Below, one piece after another: positions 8,240 through 16,275 of a stretch of DNA of 64,000 nucleotides. A program made the position numbers and the translations under genes. Numbering within the stretch: the first letter of the stretch is position 1; each line of letters begins with the position of its first letter. Under the pieces are notes generated by a model. It saw only the letters and a list, made by a program, of their open reading frames with translations. It ran no database searches and was not told the DNA's origin. The stretch is from CABMGU01 sp964617195 (GTDB lineage Archaea; Nanobdellota; Nanobdellia; Woesearchaeales; ARS49), in contig CAZTVK010000015.1 of NCBI GenBank assembly GCA_964617195.1, positions 9,757 to 73,756 of the forward strand, written 5' to 3'.

Positions 8240-8914
8240 TCATTCCCACTTATCCAAGAAAATGTGCTCTTTCAGCTGGCCAAGATCGATTAACTTCTCC
8301 TCAACATTCTCCACCAGTGCTGGCGGACCGCAGATGTAAACTTGATAACCTTTCTTGAAATACTTCTGCAAGAAATTCTGCACTCTTCCACGCTCACCAT
8401 CCCACTGAGGAAAACCATCAACAGTAATCGTCGGAACAAGCTTGAACTTGCCTTTCAAGCTTTCAAACTCTTTTCTATAGATAAAGTCAGAAGGAGTTTT
8501 CATGCTGTAGATTAGAAGAACTTCCTTTCCTTCAGCCAAAGCCTGATGAATCATCGGCCTGAACGGAGCTATGCCAGTTCCACCTGCAATGAAAAGATAT
8601 TTTTGCGCAGGCCTCAGCCAAAACATTCCATAAGGGCCATCAATATGCACAACACTACCAGGCTTCAAGTCCTGCAAGTGAGCGCTCAAACCCTGACCAC
8701 GAGCAACACACAGTTCAACATAATCTTCGCCAGACATTGAAGCAATCGAGAAAGCCCTTCTCAAAGGCTTGTTGTTCTCGCCAATAAAATCATCACACCA
8801 TACACCAGCCCACTGGCCGGGGCGGAAAGCGATTTTTTGCGGCAATGACAATCTCACAAGACGAACTTTCGGAGTCTCCTGAACAACCTCTTTTACCGTC
8901 GCATCGACTTTCAT
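8240..8914 (-). CDS. Ferredoxin-NAD(P) reductase family oxidoreductase
   Basis: Single-chain flavoprotein of the FNR type, 224 residues. The FAD-binding RxxS motif is RRAFSIAS near residue 46, the phosphate loop GQGLSAHL follows, and the nicotinamide-binding part has GGTGIAPFRPM near 105 and CGPPALVENV near 198. There is no iron-sulfur domain, so an external ferredoxin or other carrier is needed. ATG at 8914 is used because the family N-terminus begins there; the reading frame continues upstream only by chance. It is divergent from the lipoprotein-msrA pair. Confidence 0.9.
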   Translation of the reverse strand: MKVDATVKEVVQETPKVRLVRLSLPQKIAFRPGQWAGVWCDDFIGENNKPLRRAFSIASMSGEDYVELCVARGQGLSAHLQDLKPGSVVHIDGPYGMFWLRPAQKYLFIAGGTGIAPFRPMIHQALAEGKEVLLIYSMKTPSDFIYRKEFESLKGKFKLVPTITVDGFPQWDGERGRVQNFLQKYFKKGYQVYICGPPALVENVEEKLIDLGQLKEHIFLDKWE

Positions 8915-8950
8915 AATATTTATTAACGCAGAACAGCATATAAAAGGTTT

Positions 8951-9316
8951 ATGATGAAAAAAACGCTTATCATTCTGCTCATACTCGCCAGCTGCGCTCC
9001 TGCCCAAAACGGATTTCTCGAAGGAAGCGCTGACATCGGACCAATCTGTCCAGTCGAAAGACCAGACCAGCCCTGCAAAGTCCCGCCAGAAGCGTACGAA
9101 GCACGCAAAATAATGGTTTACAACGGCAAAAAACTAGTCAAACAAATAGACATTGACAACACAGGGCACTATAAAACAGAACTAAAACCAGGAACGTACA
9201 CAATCGACATCAACCGAGCAGGCATGGATTTCAGCAAAGAACTGCCAGCAAGCATCACAATAGAACCGGACAAAACAACAACACTCGACATCAGCATAGA
9301 CACAGGAATAAGATGA
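8951..9316 (+). CDS. Putative lipoprotein with carboxypeptidase-regulatory-like domain
   Basis: A 121-residue secreted protein. MMKKTLIILLILASCAPA is a bacterial-style signal with lipobox LASC (Cys15). The rest has the beta pattern of a carboxypeptidase regulatory-like domain: VYNGKKLVKQIDIDNTGHYKTELKPGTY. The stop overlaps msrA by ATGA, so the two are coupled. Lipidation is inferred from the lipobox and from lspA elsewhere in the window. Confidence 0.8.
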   Translation: MMKKTLIILLILASCAPAQNGFLEGSADIGPICPVERPDQPCKVPPEAYEARKIMVYNGKKLVKQIDIDNTGHYKTELKPGTYTIDINRAGMDFSKELPASITIEPDKTTTLDISIDTGIR

Positions 9317-9780
9317 CAGAACTAGCAACATTCGGAGCAGGATGCTTCTGGCACGTAGAAGAAGCATTCAGAGAAATAAAAGGCGTACTCAAAACAGAAG
9401 TCGGCTATTCCGGCGGAAAAATGAAAAATCCAACATACGAAGACATATGCACAGATGAGACTGGTCATGCAGAAGTCGTACAGCTTGAATTTGACCCGAA
9501 GGTTGTGCCGTATGAAAAATTACTTGAAGTCTTCTGGACCATACACGACCCGACACAAAAAAACAAGCAAGGACCTGACGTCGGCACACAATACAGAAGC
9601 GCCATATTTTACCATTCTGAAGAACAAAAGAAAATTGCAGAAAAATCGTTGAAAGAAGAACAAAAACATCACAAAGAAAAAATTGCGACAGAAATCACCA
9701 AAGCAAACACGTTCTACCGCGCAGAAGAATACCACCAGAAGTATCTGATGAAAAAAGGATCAAAGACGTGCGGGATTTAG
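9313..9780 (+). CDS. msrA: Peptide methionine-S-sulfoxide reductase
   Basis: Reduces the S-epimer of methionine sulfoxide in proteins. The active site is GCFW with Cys11, followed by VGYSGG, GHAEVVQLEFDP and DVGTQYRSAIF, all family hallmarks. A C-terminal Cys (KTCGI) can serve as resolving cysteine. At 155 residues it is a normal short MsrA. The start overlaps the upstream lipoprotein stop by 4 nt. Confidence 0.97.
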   Translation: MTELATFGAGCFWHVEEAFREIKGVLKTEVGYSGGKMKNPTYEDICTDETGHAEVVQLEFDPKVVPYEKLLEVFWTIHDPTQKNKQGPDVGTQYRSAIFYHSEEQKKIAEKSLKEEQKHHKEKIATEITKANTFYRAEEYHQKYLMKKGSKTCGI

Positions 9781-10064
9781 TTCATTGTGTGGTCTAATTT
9801 CTTTGTAACTAGAAAAGCCAAATCATAGTTGCCTTTGGGAGTTACAACAACACCAGTAAACTGCTGACCGCTAAAACAACCAAGCAGACCGCTCTTGCCG
9901 TCAGTCTTAATGACTGCTGCGTAATCAGGCCTGACAATCTTTTTCTGCTTCTGCTTCCCAATATACATCTCAATAGCCACTTCAACAAGATGCAACCGCT
10001 CCTCAAGAGGAATTTGCACTGGCGCCAATAAGAATGCATAATCCCAACCATCAGTATCGTACAT
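9777..10064 (-). CDS. Hypothetical small protein
   Basis: Unrecognised protein of 95 residues beginning MYDTDGWDYAFLL, with a mid-sequence helix and a strand-rich C-terminus (GQQFTGVVVTPKGNYDLAFLV). ATG at 10064 is preferred over an in-frame TTG at 10079, because a TTATATA box about 30 nt upstream would put transcription near the ATG. It is convergent with msrA and overlaps it by 4 nt. Confidence 0.65.
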   Translation of the reverse strand: MYDTDGWDYAFLLAPVQIPLEERLHLVEVAIEMYIGKQKQKKIVRPDYAAVIKTDGKSGLLGCFSGQQFTGVVVTPKGNYDLAFLVTKKLDHTMN

Positions 10065-10106
10065 TGTTATCGACGACAAAAAGAGGGATATATAAGCTTT
10101 TAGAAA

Positions 10107-11210
10107 CTATTTACAAGTCGTGCACTTCGCTCTCACACGTTCCTTCGCAATCTTCTCAGCAGCAACACGCGGAATGACCTTGTCTTTCTTCGAACGCTCA
10201 AGAACTAATTGGGTGTTCTTCGTAATCTTTTCCTCGACCAGCTTGAACATCTTCGCCTCAGTGCCGCCGATGTACTCCATGTAACTGGAAATAACTCCTC
10301 CGGCGTTCGCGACAAAGTCAGGAATAACTAGAACGCCTTTCTTCGCCAAAGCTTCCTCAGCTTCAACACTAGTCGCGATGTTACTGCCCTCGACAATCAG
10401 CTTTGCTTTAATCTTCGGCACATCAGAAACACCAAACAAATCAGGAATAGCCGCGGTAACGAAAACATCAACATCCTGAAAACAAATATCCTTGTTCGAC
10501 AAAACCTTGCCGCCATACGCAGTAACACTGCCCTTACTCTTCTTCACGTCATACAATTTCTTAACATCAATACCCTTGGGAACAACCAACGTCCCCTTGC
10601 TGTCAGAAATTGCCACGAGCTTCGCGCCTGCATCAGACATAAACTTGCAGACAAACTCGCCAACATTACCATAACCCTCAACAGCATACGTAACTTTCTT
10701 GATATCTCTACCCATATGCTTGAGAGCGACCTTTATCGCGTGGAAAACACCAAAACCAGTGCTGCCAAGCTCATGAGGCAAACCACCAAGCTTCTTAGGC
10801 TTGCCAGTGCACGCCTTCATATCACCATTCGCCTTCGCGAACGTCTCCATATCGTGCTCTGCCATACTAATATCAGGACCCGCAACATAAATTGATGGCA
10901 CGACACTCTTCAACAATTTTGAAAACGCGGCAACCCACTCATCCTTCAACTCCGGAGTCATCTTATGCGGCTCGCCAATAATTCCAGCCTTAGCGCCACC
11001 GAAAGGCAAGTCCGCCATGGCATTCTTCCAAGTCATAGTTCTCGCCAACCTGAAAACTTCCTCTTTGTCAACAGTCGGCGTAAAACGAATTCCGCCCTTT
11101 CCAGGGCCGAGCGCAGTGTTATCAATAACCAGCACGCCGCGCATTCCCAGTTTTGGATGATAAACCTCAATAATTCTTTCCGGACCAAAATCATCAAACA
11201 TCTTATCCAT
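10107..11210 (-). CDS. Glu/Leu/Phe/Val dehydrogenase family protein
   Basis: NAD(P)-dependent amino acid dehydrogenase. Substrate-binding GPGKGGIRF (Lys near residue 40), MADLPFGGAKAGI with the catalytic Lys, and AGPDISM with the catalytic Asp are all present. The Rossmann motif is EGYGNVGEFVCKF. At 367 residues it is shorter than typical hexameric glutamate dehydrogenases (about 415) and nearer to leucine/phenylalanine dehydrogenases, so the amino acid used is not certain. GAGGTG lies 9 nt before the ATG. It follows a ferredoxin gene by about 10 nt. Confidence 0.92.
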   Translation of the reverse strand: MDKMFDDFGPERIIEVYHPKLGMRGVLVIDNTALGPGKGGIRFTPTVDKEEVFRLARTMTWKNAMADLPFGGAKAGIIGEPHKMTPELKDEWVAAFSKLLKSVVPSIYVAGPDISMAEHDMETFAKANGDMKACTGKPKKLGGLPHELGSTGFGVFHAIKVALKHMGRDIKKVTYAVEGYGNVGEFVCKFMSDAGAKLVAISDSKGTLVVPKGIDVKKLYDVKKSKGSVTAYGGKVLSNKDICFQDVDVFVTAAIPDLFGVSDVPKIKAKLIVEGSNIATSVEAEEALAKKGVLVIPDFVANAGGVISSYMEYIGGTEAKMFKLVEEKITKNTQLVLERSKKDKVIPRVAAEKIAKERVRAKCTTCK

Positions 11211-11220
11211 AACAAACACC

Positions 11221-11511
11221 TCAAATTATTCTTTCATTAGTATCATTATCATAAATATGAATGACTTGCACAGGACAGACTTCGGCAGCTTCCTTGTTAA
11301 CAGCCAACACGTTCTTGCCCTCCTTTGACAACTGACTTTCCTTTACAATCAATACTTGCATTCCGTTCTCGTCAACTTTATGGCCGATCAAGTCTGCCTT
11401 GCCATCATCCTTCATCACCCAAAAATCAGGAGAGACAGCAGCACAAGCCGCAGCGCCAATGCAGTTCTTCCTGTCAAATACAATCTTATAAGTCTTCTCC
11501 TTCTTTTCCAT
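11221..11511 (-). CDS. Single-cluster ferredoxin, probably [3Fe-4S]
   Basis: A 96-residue ferredoxin. Cluster ligands are Cys17 and Cys23 in CIGAAAC and a distal Cys in VCPVQVIHI. The residue that would be the middle Cys of CxxCxxC is Ala20, so a [3Fe-4S] cluster is more likely than [4Fe-4S]. It is co-transcribed with the downstream amino acid dehydrogenase (about 10 nt apart). A TTTATAA box about 25 nt upstream suggests a leaderless mRNA. Confidence 0.88.
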   Translation of the reverse strand: MEKKEKTYKIVFDRKNCIGAAACAAVSPDFWVMKDDGKADLIGHKVDENGMQVLIVKESQLSKEGKNVLAVNKEAAEVCPVQVIHIYDNDTNERII

Positions 11512-11534
11512 AGAAAAAACGGCGTCTGGGACAA

Positions 11535-11963
11535 TTATAAATCTTTCTCTTGGAACAACTCATCAACATCCAAGATAGGCTTCCTGTTCTCATAGCCAGA
11601 ATCACAGTCGTGCCAATAACGAATCTTGTCCTCGCCCAACTGCCAGCACAAGAACGCATCCTGACCATTCAACATGAAAGGAAAATCAATCAATCCATCA
11701 TCAATATCTTTGACAATCACTCCCATCGAGCTCAATACATCAATCACCCTATAAAACTGGTAATACAAACGGTGAAACTCCTTGTTAGCCTTGACCTGCT
11801 CAGTCATGAAGAAATGAAAGCCTTCATCGCTGCTGACTTCCAAAACAACATCATTAGTCTCAAGAATCCAAGCAATCCTGTCGCGCAATTTCTGCGCCTT
11901 CTTCAACAAACGCTCCACCTTAGGCAAACACTTCTCGGCCTGCTCGATGGTGAAATAATTCAT
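11535..11963 (-). CDS. DUF2203 family protein
   Basis: A 142-residue protein of a conserved family of unknown function. It starts with the signature YFTIEQAEKCLPKVERLL and ends with the family block GVIVKDIDDGLIDFPF, CWQLGEDKIRYWHD and GYENRKPI. The stretch with conserved Asp, Trp and His looks like a small active or binding site. The start overlaps the rhodanese stop by ATGA, so it belongs to the pepA operon. Confidence 0.9.
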   Translation of the reverse strand: MNYFTIEQAEKCLPKVERLLKKAQKLRDRIAWILETNDVVLEVSSDEGFHFFMTEQVKANKEFHRLYYQFYRVIDVLSSMGVIVKDIDDGLIDFPFMLNGQDAFLCWQLGEDKIRYWHDCDSGYENRKPILDVDELFQEKDL

Positions 11964-12283
11964 CCAGATTCCACCGGAAAGCCCGCTTCACTCCACTCGG
12001 CAATCCCGCCTGCAAAATCAAAAACCTTGAAACCAAAAGAAGACAATTTCTCAGCAGCATACCCTGATAATGAACATGTAGAACTTGTGCAATACACTAC
12101 AACAGGCTTTGACTTGTCCAACGTCTTCACCTCTCTGTCAATCACATCAGTCGGTAAACTCTTTGCCCCTTTTATATGTTTCTCTAAATAAGCAGCGTAA
12201 TTGCGCACATCAAACAACACAACATCACCTTTCTCCAACATCTTCCTCAATTCCTCTTTTGCAATTTTTCTATACTTAAGCAT
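11960..12283 (-). CDS. Rhodanese-like domain protein
   Basis: Single rhodanese domain of 107 residues, probably a sulfur carrier or sulfurtransferase. VVLFDVRNYAAYLEKHIKGA is the N-terminal signature, and the active-site loop VVYCTSSTCS gives the catalytic Cys65. It overlaps pepA by 8 nt upstream and DUF2203 by 4 nt downstream. Its place close to the SUF operon suggests a role in sulfur handling, but it is in a separate unit. Confidence 0.93.
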   Translation of the reverse strand: MLKYRKIAKEELRKMLEKGDVVLFDVRNYAAYLEKHIKGAKSLPTDVIDREVKTLDKSKPVVVYCTSSTCSLSGYAAEKLSSFGFKVFDFAGGIAEWSEAGFPVESG

Positions 12284-13760
12284 AATGCTCTAACGCGTGA
12301 ACCAACAATCTCACACCAAAACCAGTGCCGCCTTTCCTGACATATTCCGCATCAACATCAGACCAGCTCACGCCAGCAATATCAAGATGCGCCCAAGGAG
12401 TTTTCTCGACGAAATTTGAAAGAAAAACCGCGCCCACAATTGTTCCAGCATTTCTGGGAACAGTAGACGTGTTGAACACGTCAGCGATTTCAGACTTAAC
12501 AAGCTCATTATATTCAGGCCACATAGGCAACTGCCACAAGCGCTCACCTGAAGCATTACCTGAAGCGATCAAATGACTCACGAGCTTCTCGTCCTTACTC
12601 ATCACTGCCGCGCACACATTGCCCAACGCAATACGCACTGCACCTGTCAAAGTAGCCAAGTCAACCATAACATCAGGCTTCAAATTCTTCTCAGTGTAAG
12701 AAAGCGCATCAGAAAGAATAACCCTGCCCTCAGCATCAGTATTATTAATCTCAATAGTCTTACCATTGTAAGCAGTAACTACATCTCCAGGCTTGTACGC
12801 ATCCATACCAAGCATGTTTTCCGTCGCAGCGAAAACTCCGACAACATGAACTTTCAGCTTAAGCAAAGCAGCAGCGCGAACTGCCGCGAGAACAGTCGCA
12901 GCACCAGCCATATCCTCTTTCATCGTCACCATACCATCAGCAGACTTAATGTCAAGACCACCAGAATCAAATGTTATGCCTTTCCCGACAAAAGCGACTT
13001 TTTTCTTTCCACCGCCATTATATTCCATTATGACAAATCTGGGCTCATTAACACTGCCCCTGTTAACTGCAAGCAATGCAGTAAGACCAATCTTTTCAAT
13101 CGCCTTTTTATCAAAAACAGTGACTTTAACGCCTAGCTTTTCCAACTTCTTCGCTTCCTGCGCAAGATCATCAGGCTTCATATTGCTTGCAGGCTCGTTA
13201 ACCAAATCCCTGACCAGATTAGAGCATTCCGCAAGAACCACTCCCTTCTTCACCTCAGCATGAACGTCATCACCGACAAGAGTCACCTGAGAAATAACTT
13301 TTATCCTATGCTTATCGACGGTGCGATACTTGATGTACTGATAAGCGCCAAGAACACTGCCCTCTGCAACAGCCTGAGCGCGCTCCTTTCTCGTCGTGCC
13401 CTTAATCTCCAGATTATGCAAAGTAGTGGAATATTCAGTAATACCACAAAAATCACGAGTAATCTTAGCACTCAAGCCTGCAGCCTTGCGCAAAATCTCA
13501 AGAGTAACATCCTCTTTCTTACCAAGACCCAACAAGAGAATATTCTTCGCAGGAATCTTGTCCAAAGTAGAAACCGATCTGAACTGCAGCCATTCGCCCT
13601 CAAACTCCTTTCCCTTGATAGCATGCGCGATAGCGCCGTGCAATTTCTCATCAACAGATTTCAATTCCGCAGGAAGTTTTTCAGCCGGAGAAAACAAGCC
13701 AACAACAATTAACTCTGTTTTGAAAGAATCAAGCTTAGCATCAACAACGCGAACTTCCAT
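12276..13760 (-). CDS. pepA: Leucyl aminopeptidase (M17)
   Basis: Cytosolic two-metal aminopeptidase, 494 residues. The metal and active-site segments are VGKGITFDSGGLDIK, MKEDMAGAATVL and the family signature NNTDAEGRVILSDAL near residue 345. The N-terminal P-loop-like domain is intact. A TTTATAAA box about 27 nt upstream suggests a leaderless transcript. It heads a three-gene unit with the rhodanese and DUF2203 genes. Confidence 0.97.
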   Translation of the reverse strand: MEVRVVDAKLDSFKTELIVVGLFSPAEKLPAELKSVDEKLHGAIAHAIKGKEFEGEWLQFRSVSTLDKIPAKNILLLGLGKKEDVTLEILRKAAGLSAKITRDFCGITEYSTTLHNLEIKGTTRKERAQAVAEGSVLGAYQYIKYRTVDKHRIKVISQVTLVGDDVHAEVKKGVVLAECSNLVRDLVNEPASNMKPDDLAQEAKKLEKLGVKVTVFDKKAIEKIGLTALLAVNRGSVNEPRFVIMEYNGGGKKKVAFVGKGITFDSGGLDIKSADGMVTMKEDMAGAATVLAAVRAAALLKLKVHVVGVFAATENMLGMDAYKPGDVVTAYNGKTIEINNTDAEGRVILSDALSYTEKNLKPDVMVDLATLTGAVRIALGNVCAAVMSKDEKLVSHLIASGNASGERLWQLPMWPEYNELVKSEIADVFNTSTVPRNAGTIVGAVFLSNFVEKTPWAHLDIAGVSWSDVDAEYVRKGGTGFGVRLLVHALEHYA

Positions 13761-13800
13761 GTAAAAAGATTTTTGTAGAACAAGTTTATAAATATTTTCA

Positions 13801-14631
13801 TTATAGTTTTGAAAAAGCGCGCTGCAACATCAACGCATCGCTTTCAATGTTGGGAGATTCTGTAATAACAACGCCTTTAATCTTGAATTCCTTCCACGCT
13901 TTCAGCATATCTTTCCAGTTAAAATCAGATTCTTCGAAGTTCAAATGATTCTTTTCGCCCTTCGGACCATAATTAATGCCACAACACTGAATATGCATGT
14001 TGTCCAGCGCTTCCCTGCCAAGACCTTTTTCGATTTGAGATAAGATATTGCGGAATTCCTCTAATGTATTGTTCGTACCATTATATCTCGCGTGCAAATG
14101 GCCGAAATCAATGCACGGCAAGACTTGCTCGACTTCCTGCGATAATTTGATAGTCTCCTGCAAGTCACCCCACTGAGTTTCCTTGCCAGTTGTTTCAGGC
14201 CTAATCCAGATTTTAACATCTTCATCCTGTAATTTCTTGACAACTTCCTTCACGCCGCGCGTGACAATCTCGTGCACTTTATCCTTCGGCCTGCCAAGAT
14301 AGTAACCCATATGCCAAGTAATGCTATACCCGCCACACTCATTCACACGACGGGCAGCTGAAAGCATCCTGCCAATAGACGCTTGCAGTTTCGCAGGCTC
14401 TATCGCTGCCAAGTTCACATAATACTGGCCATGACAGGTGAGAACAACATTCAACTCTTCTGCTGTTTTCTTGATTATCGGAGCAAGCGTCTCATTCACA
14501 TGCACGTTCTGCACAAACTCAAACTCCATAGCGTCAAGACCGAGCTTACGAACTTGTTTAACACCATTAAGCGTATCCCTAGGCACGGTAGAAATCGGAA
14601 TTCCAGGAGTGCCAAACAAGAGAGACTTCAT
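13801..14631 (-). CDS. Endonuclease IV-like TIM-barrel protein
   Basis: Xylose isomerase-like TIM barrel of the AP endonuclease 2 (Nfo) family, 276 residues from the ATG at 14631. Expected metal ligands appear in LTCHGQYYVNL, ITWHMGYYLG, WIRPETTGKETQWG, CIDFGHLHAR, and VITESP near the end. It could cleave abasic DNA or act on a sugar; the archaeal proteins of this subfamily are poorly tested. It is the last gene of the suf transcription unit, directly after the HAD gene. Confidence 0.85.
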   Translation of the reverse strand: MKSLLFGTPGIPISTVPRDTLNGVKQVRKLGLDAMEFEFVQNVHVNETLAPIIKKTAEELNVVLTCHGQYYVNLAAIEPAKLQASIGRMLSAARRVNECGGYSITWHMGYYLGRPKDKVHEIVTRGVKEVVKKLQDEDVKIWIRPETTGKETQWGDLQETIKLSQEVEQVLPCIDFGHLHARYNGTNNTLEEFRNILSQIEKGLGREALDNMHIQCCGINYGPKGEKNHLNFEESDFNWKDMLKAWKEFKIKGVVITESPNIESDALMLQRAFSKL

Positions 14632-14632
14632 A

Positions 14633-15334
14633 TTAACCAACAATCTTCAACAATTCTTTCAAATCACTAATTTCGTACTTAGGCTTGGGAGTTTCAGGAC
14701 TATTCTCCTCTTTCCTGCGATTAATCCAGCACACAGTCAAACCCGCATTAGTCGCGCCGCACACGTCCATCTGAGAACTCGCCACGTGCAAAATCTCAGA
14801 ACGCTGCAAGCCCAAATACTTAACCGCAGCATTATACATCTCAACATGAGGCTTTGTAACACCAGTCTCATCAGAAACAAAAGTTCCATCAAAATCAACA
14901 GGAATCTTTTTCACAGTCATCTCAAACAAATCAGGATCACCATTCGAAACTATAACCAGCCTATGGCGCTTCTTCAGCTCTGACAAAACACCGGCAACTT
15001 CAGGATAAGGCTTAATCTCCTTCCACTTCTCAAACAACAAATTCTCCTCACCAGAAGCTTCAACGCCAAAAGTCTTACACACCTCATCAAGACTCTTCTT
15101 AACCATCTCCTTATACTTCAAGAAAGGCATCTTCTCAACATACCAACGGCCAGCACGACGCCAAGACAAAGCGAACTCACGAGCAGAACACTTCAAATTA
15201 TTCTTTTTGACAATACCCGCAGAAACATTCTCCCAAACAGGCAGCCAATCTACCAAAGTACCCCAAAAATCAAGAGTTAACGCTCGGAACTTACTATCCG
15301 AAGCTCTTTCCGCAACCACAGCTTTGCTTTGCAT
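14633..15334 (-). CDS. HAD-superfamily hydrolase (haloacid dehalogenase-like)
   Basis: HAD fold with nucleophile motif LDFWGTLVD (Asp22 in the longest form), motif II VIVSNGD, motif III Lys in TGVTKPHVEMY, and a motif IV region with HVASSQMDVCGA. This resembles the type II 2-haloacid dehalogenase/phosphatase branch. The ATG at 15334 overlaps the IscA gene by 41 nt; an in-frame GTG at 15319 would shorten the overlap. It is embedded in the suf operon; a role in Fe-S assembly is not evident. Confidence 0.87.
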   Translation of the reverse strand: MQSKAVVAERASDSKFRALTLDFWGTLVDWLPVWENVSAGIVKKNNLKCSAREFALSWRRAGRWYVEKMPFLKYKEMVKKSLDEVCKTFGVEASGEENLLFEKWKEIKPYPEVAGVLSELKKRHRLVIVSNGDPDLFEMTVKKIPVDFDGTFVSDETGVTKPHVEMYNAAVKYLGLQRSEILHVASSQMDVCGATNAGLTVCWINRRKEENSPETPKPKYEISDLKELLKIVG

Positions 15335-15884
15335 TTGGATTATTAATCTTAAAACCAGACTCGTTCAAAGAATCAACATAATCAATCTCGGAATCACGCA
15401 ACATGTTCAAACTGTCCGCGTCAATAAACAATTTAACGCCCTTGTCTTCAATAACAATATCGGTTTTTTCCGGCTGCTTCTCAAAATTCATCTGATAAAC
15501 AAAACCAGAACAACCACCAGGAGAAACTGCAACGCGCAAGCCATGACCTGCAATCTTGTCCTTAGCCAGCAATTCCTTTATTTTACCAGCAGCACCATCG
15601 GAAATAAGCACTCTTGCAGGGCCAGTCGGCTCCTCATGCTTGTGCTCTTTGCTTTCCTCAGAAATGAACTTGTTAATCTCAACAACCATGCTGTCAATTG
15701 TCTCATCATCAAGACCGTGCACTCTAGCACCAGCTTCAACCGTATCAAACACGTTCGCATGACAACCAACGCAATGCAACCCATGCTCGAGCATAATAAC
15801 AGCTACATCAGGATACTTCTTCAAAACATCAGCAATTACCATGTCCTTTGTAACTAACTGCTTGATTTCAATTGTCTGTGTCAT
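15294..15884 (-). CDS. DUF1858-IscA/SufA fusion protein
   Basis: Two-domain protein of 196 residues. Residues about 1-75 are a DUF1858 domain with HCVGC (Cys38, Cys41), a family expected to bind a metal or cluster. Residues about 88-196 are an A-type Fe-S carrier with the three conserved cysteines Cys125, Cys189 and Cys191 (GGCSGF and SCGCG). The two parts are joined by a His/Glu-rich linker. It overlaps sufU upstream by 17 nt and lies in the suf operon. The fusion suggests that the DUF1858 part delivers or stores iron or electrons for the carrier; this is inference. Confidence 0.92.
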   Translation of the reverse strand: MTQTIEIKQLVTKDMVIADVLKKYPDVAVIMLEHGLHCVGCHANVFDTVEAGARVHGLDDETIDSMVVEINKFISEESKEHKHEEPTGPARVLISDGAAGKIKELLAKDKIAGHGLRVAVSPGGCSGFVYQMNFEKQPEKTDIVIEDKGVKLFIDADSLNMLRDSEIDYVDSLNESGFKINNPNAKQSCGCGKSFG

Positions 15885-16275
15885 CTTCTACCTCCAACTT
15901 CTTACCCATGAATTGCAAAACGCCCAATTTCAGCACTTTCAAACCCAGCAAAGCACACTTCAACCTCATGCACGAAATCGGGATATTAATAAGGCTTAAC
16001 GCATCCGCTTTATTAAACCTAGCTACCTCTTCCAAAGACTTGCCCAACGCATACTCTGTCAGCATCGAAGCAGCAGCCTGTGAAATAGCACAACCCTTTC
16101 CAGAAAAACGAACATTGCCAATCCTATTGTCTTTAACAAGAACATGCATCGTAATCTCGTCACCACACGAAGTATTCGCATCATGAGATATGATGTCCGG
16201 ATGAGGAAGAATTCCCTTATTCCTCGGATTACGATAATAATCCAAAATTATTTCCTGATACATCTCATCTATCAT
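15868..16275 (-). CDS. sufU: SufU/IscU-type Fe-S scaffold
   Basis: Scaffold or sulfur-acceptor protein of 135 residues. MYQEIILDYYRNPRNKG is the classic N-terminus. Ligand residues are Cys37 and Asp39 in SCGDEI, Cys62 in GKGCAISQ, and Cys107 in RLKCALL. Length and ligand set match IscU/SufU. The start overlaps the sufS stop by 4 nt. Confidence 0.95.
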   Translation of the reverse strand: MIDEMYQEIILDYYRNPRNKGILPHPDIISHDANTSCGDEITMHVLVKDNRIGNVRFSGKGCAISQAAASMLTEYALGKSLEEVARFNKADALSLINIPISCMRLKCALLGLKVLKLGVLQFMGKKLEVEDDTDN

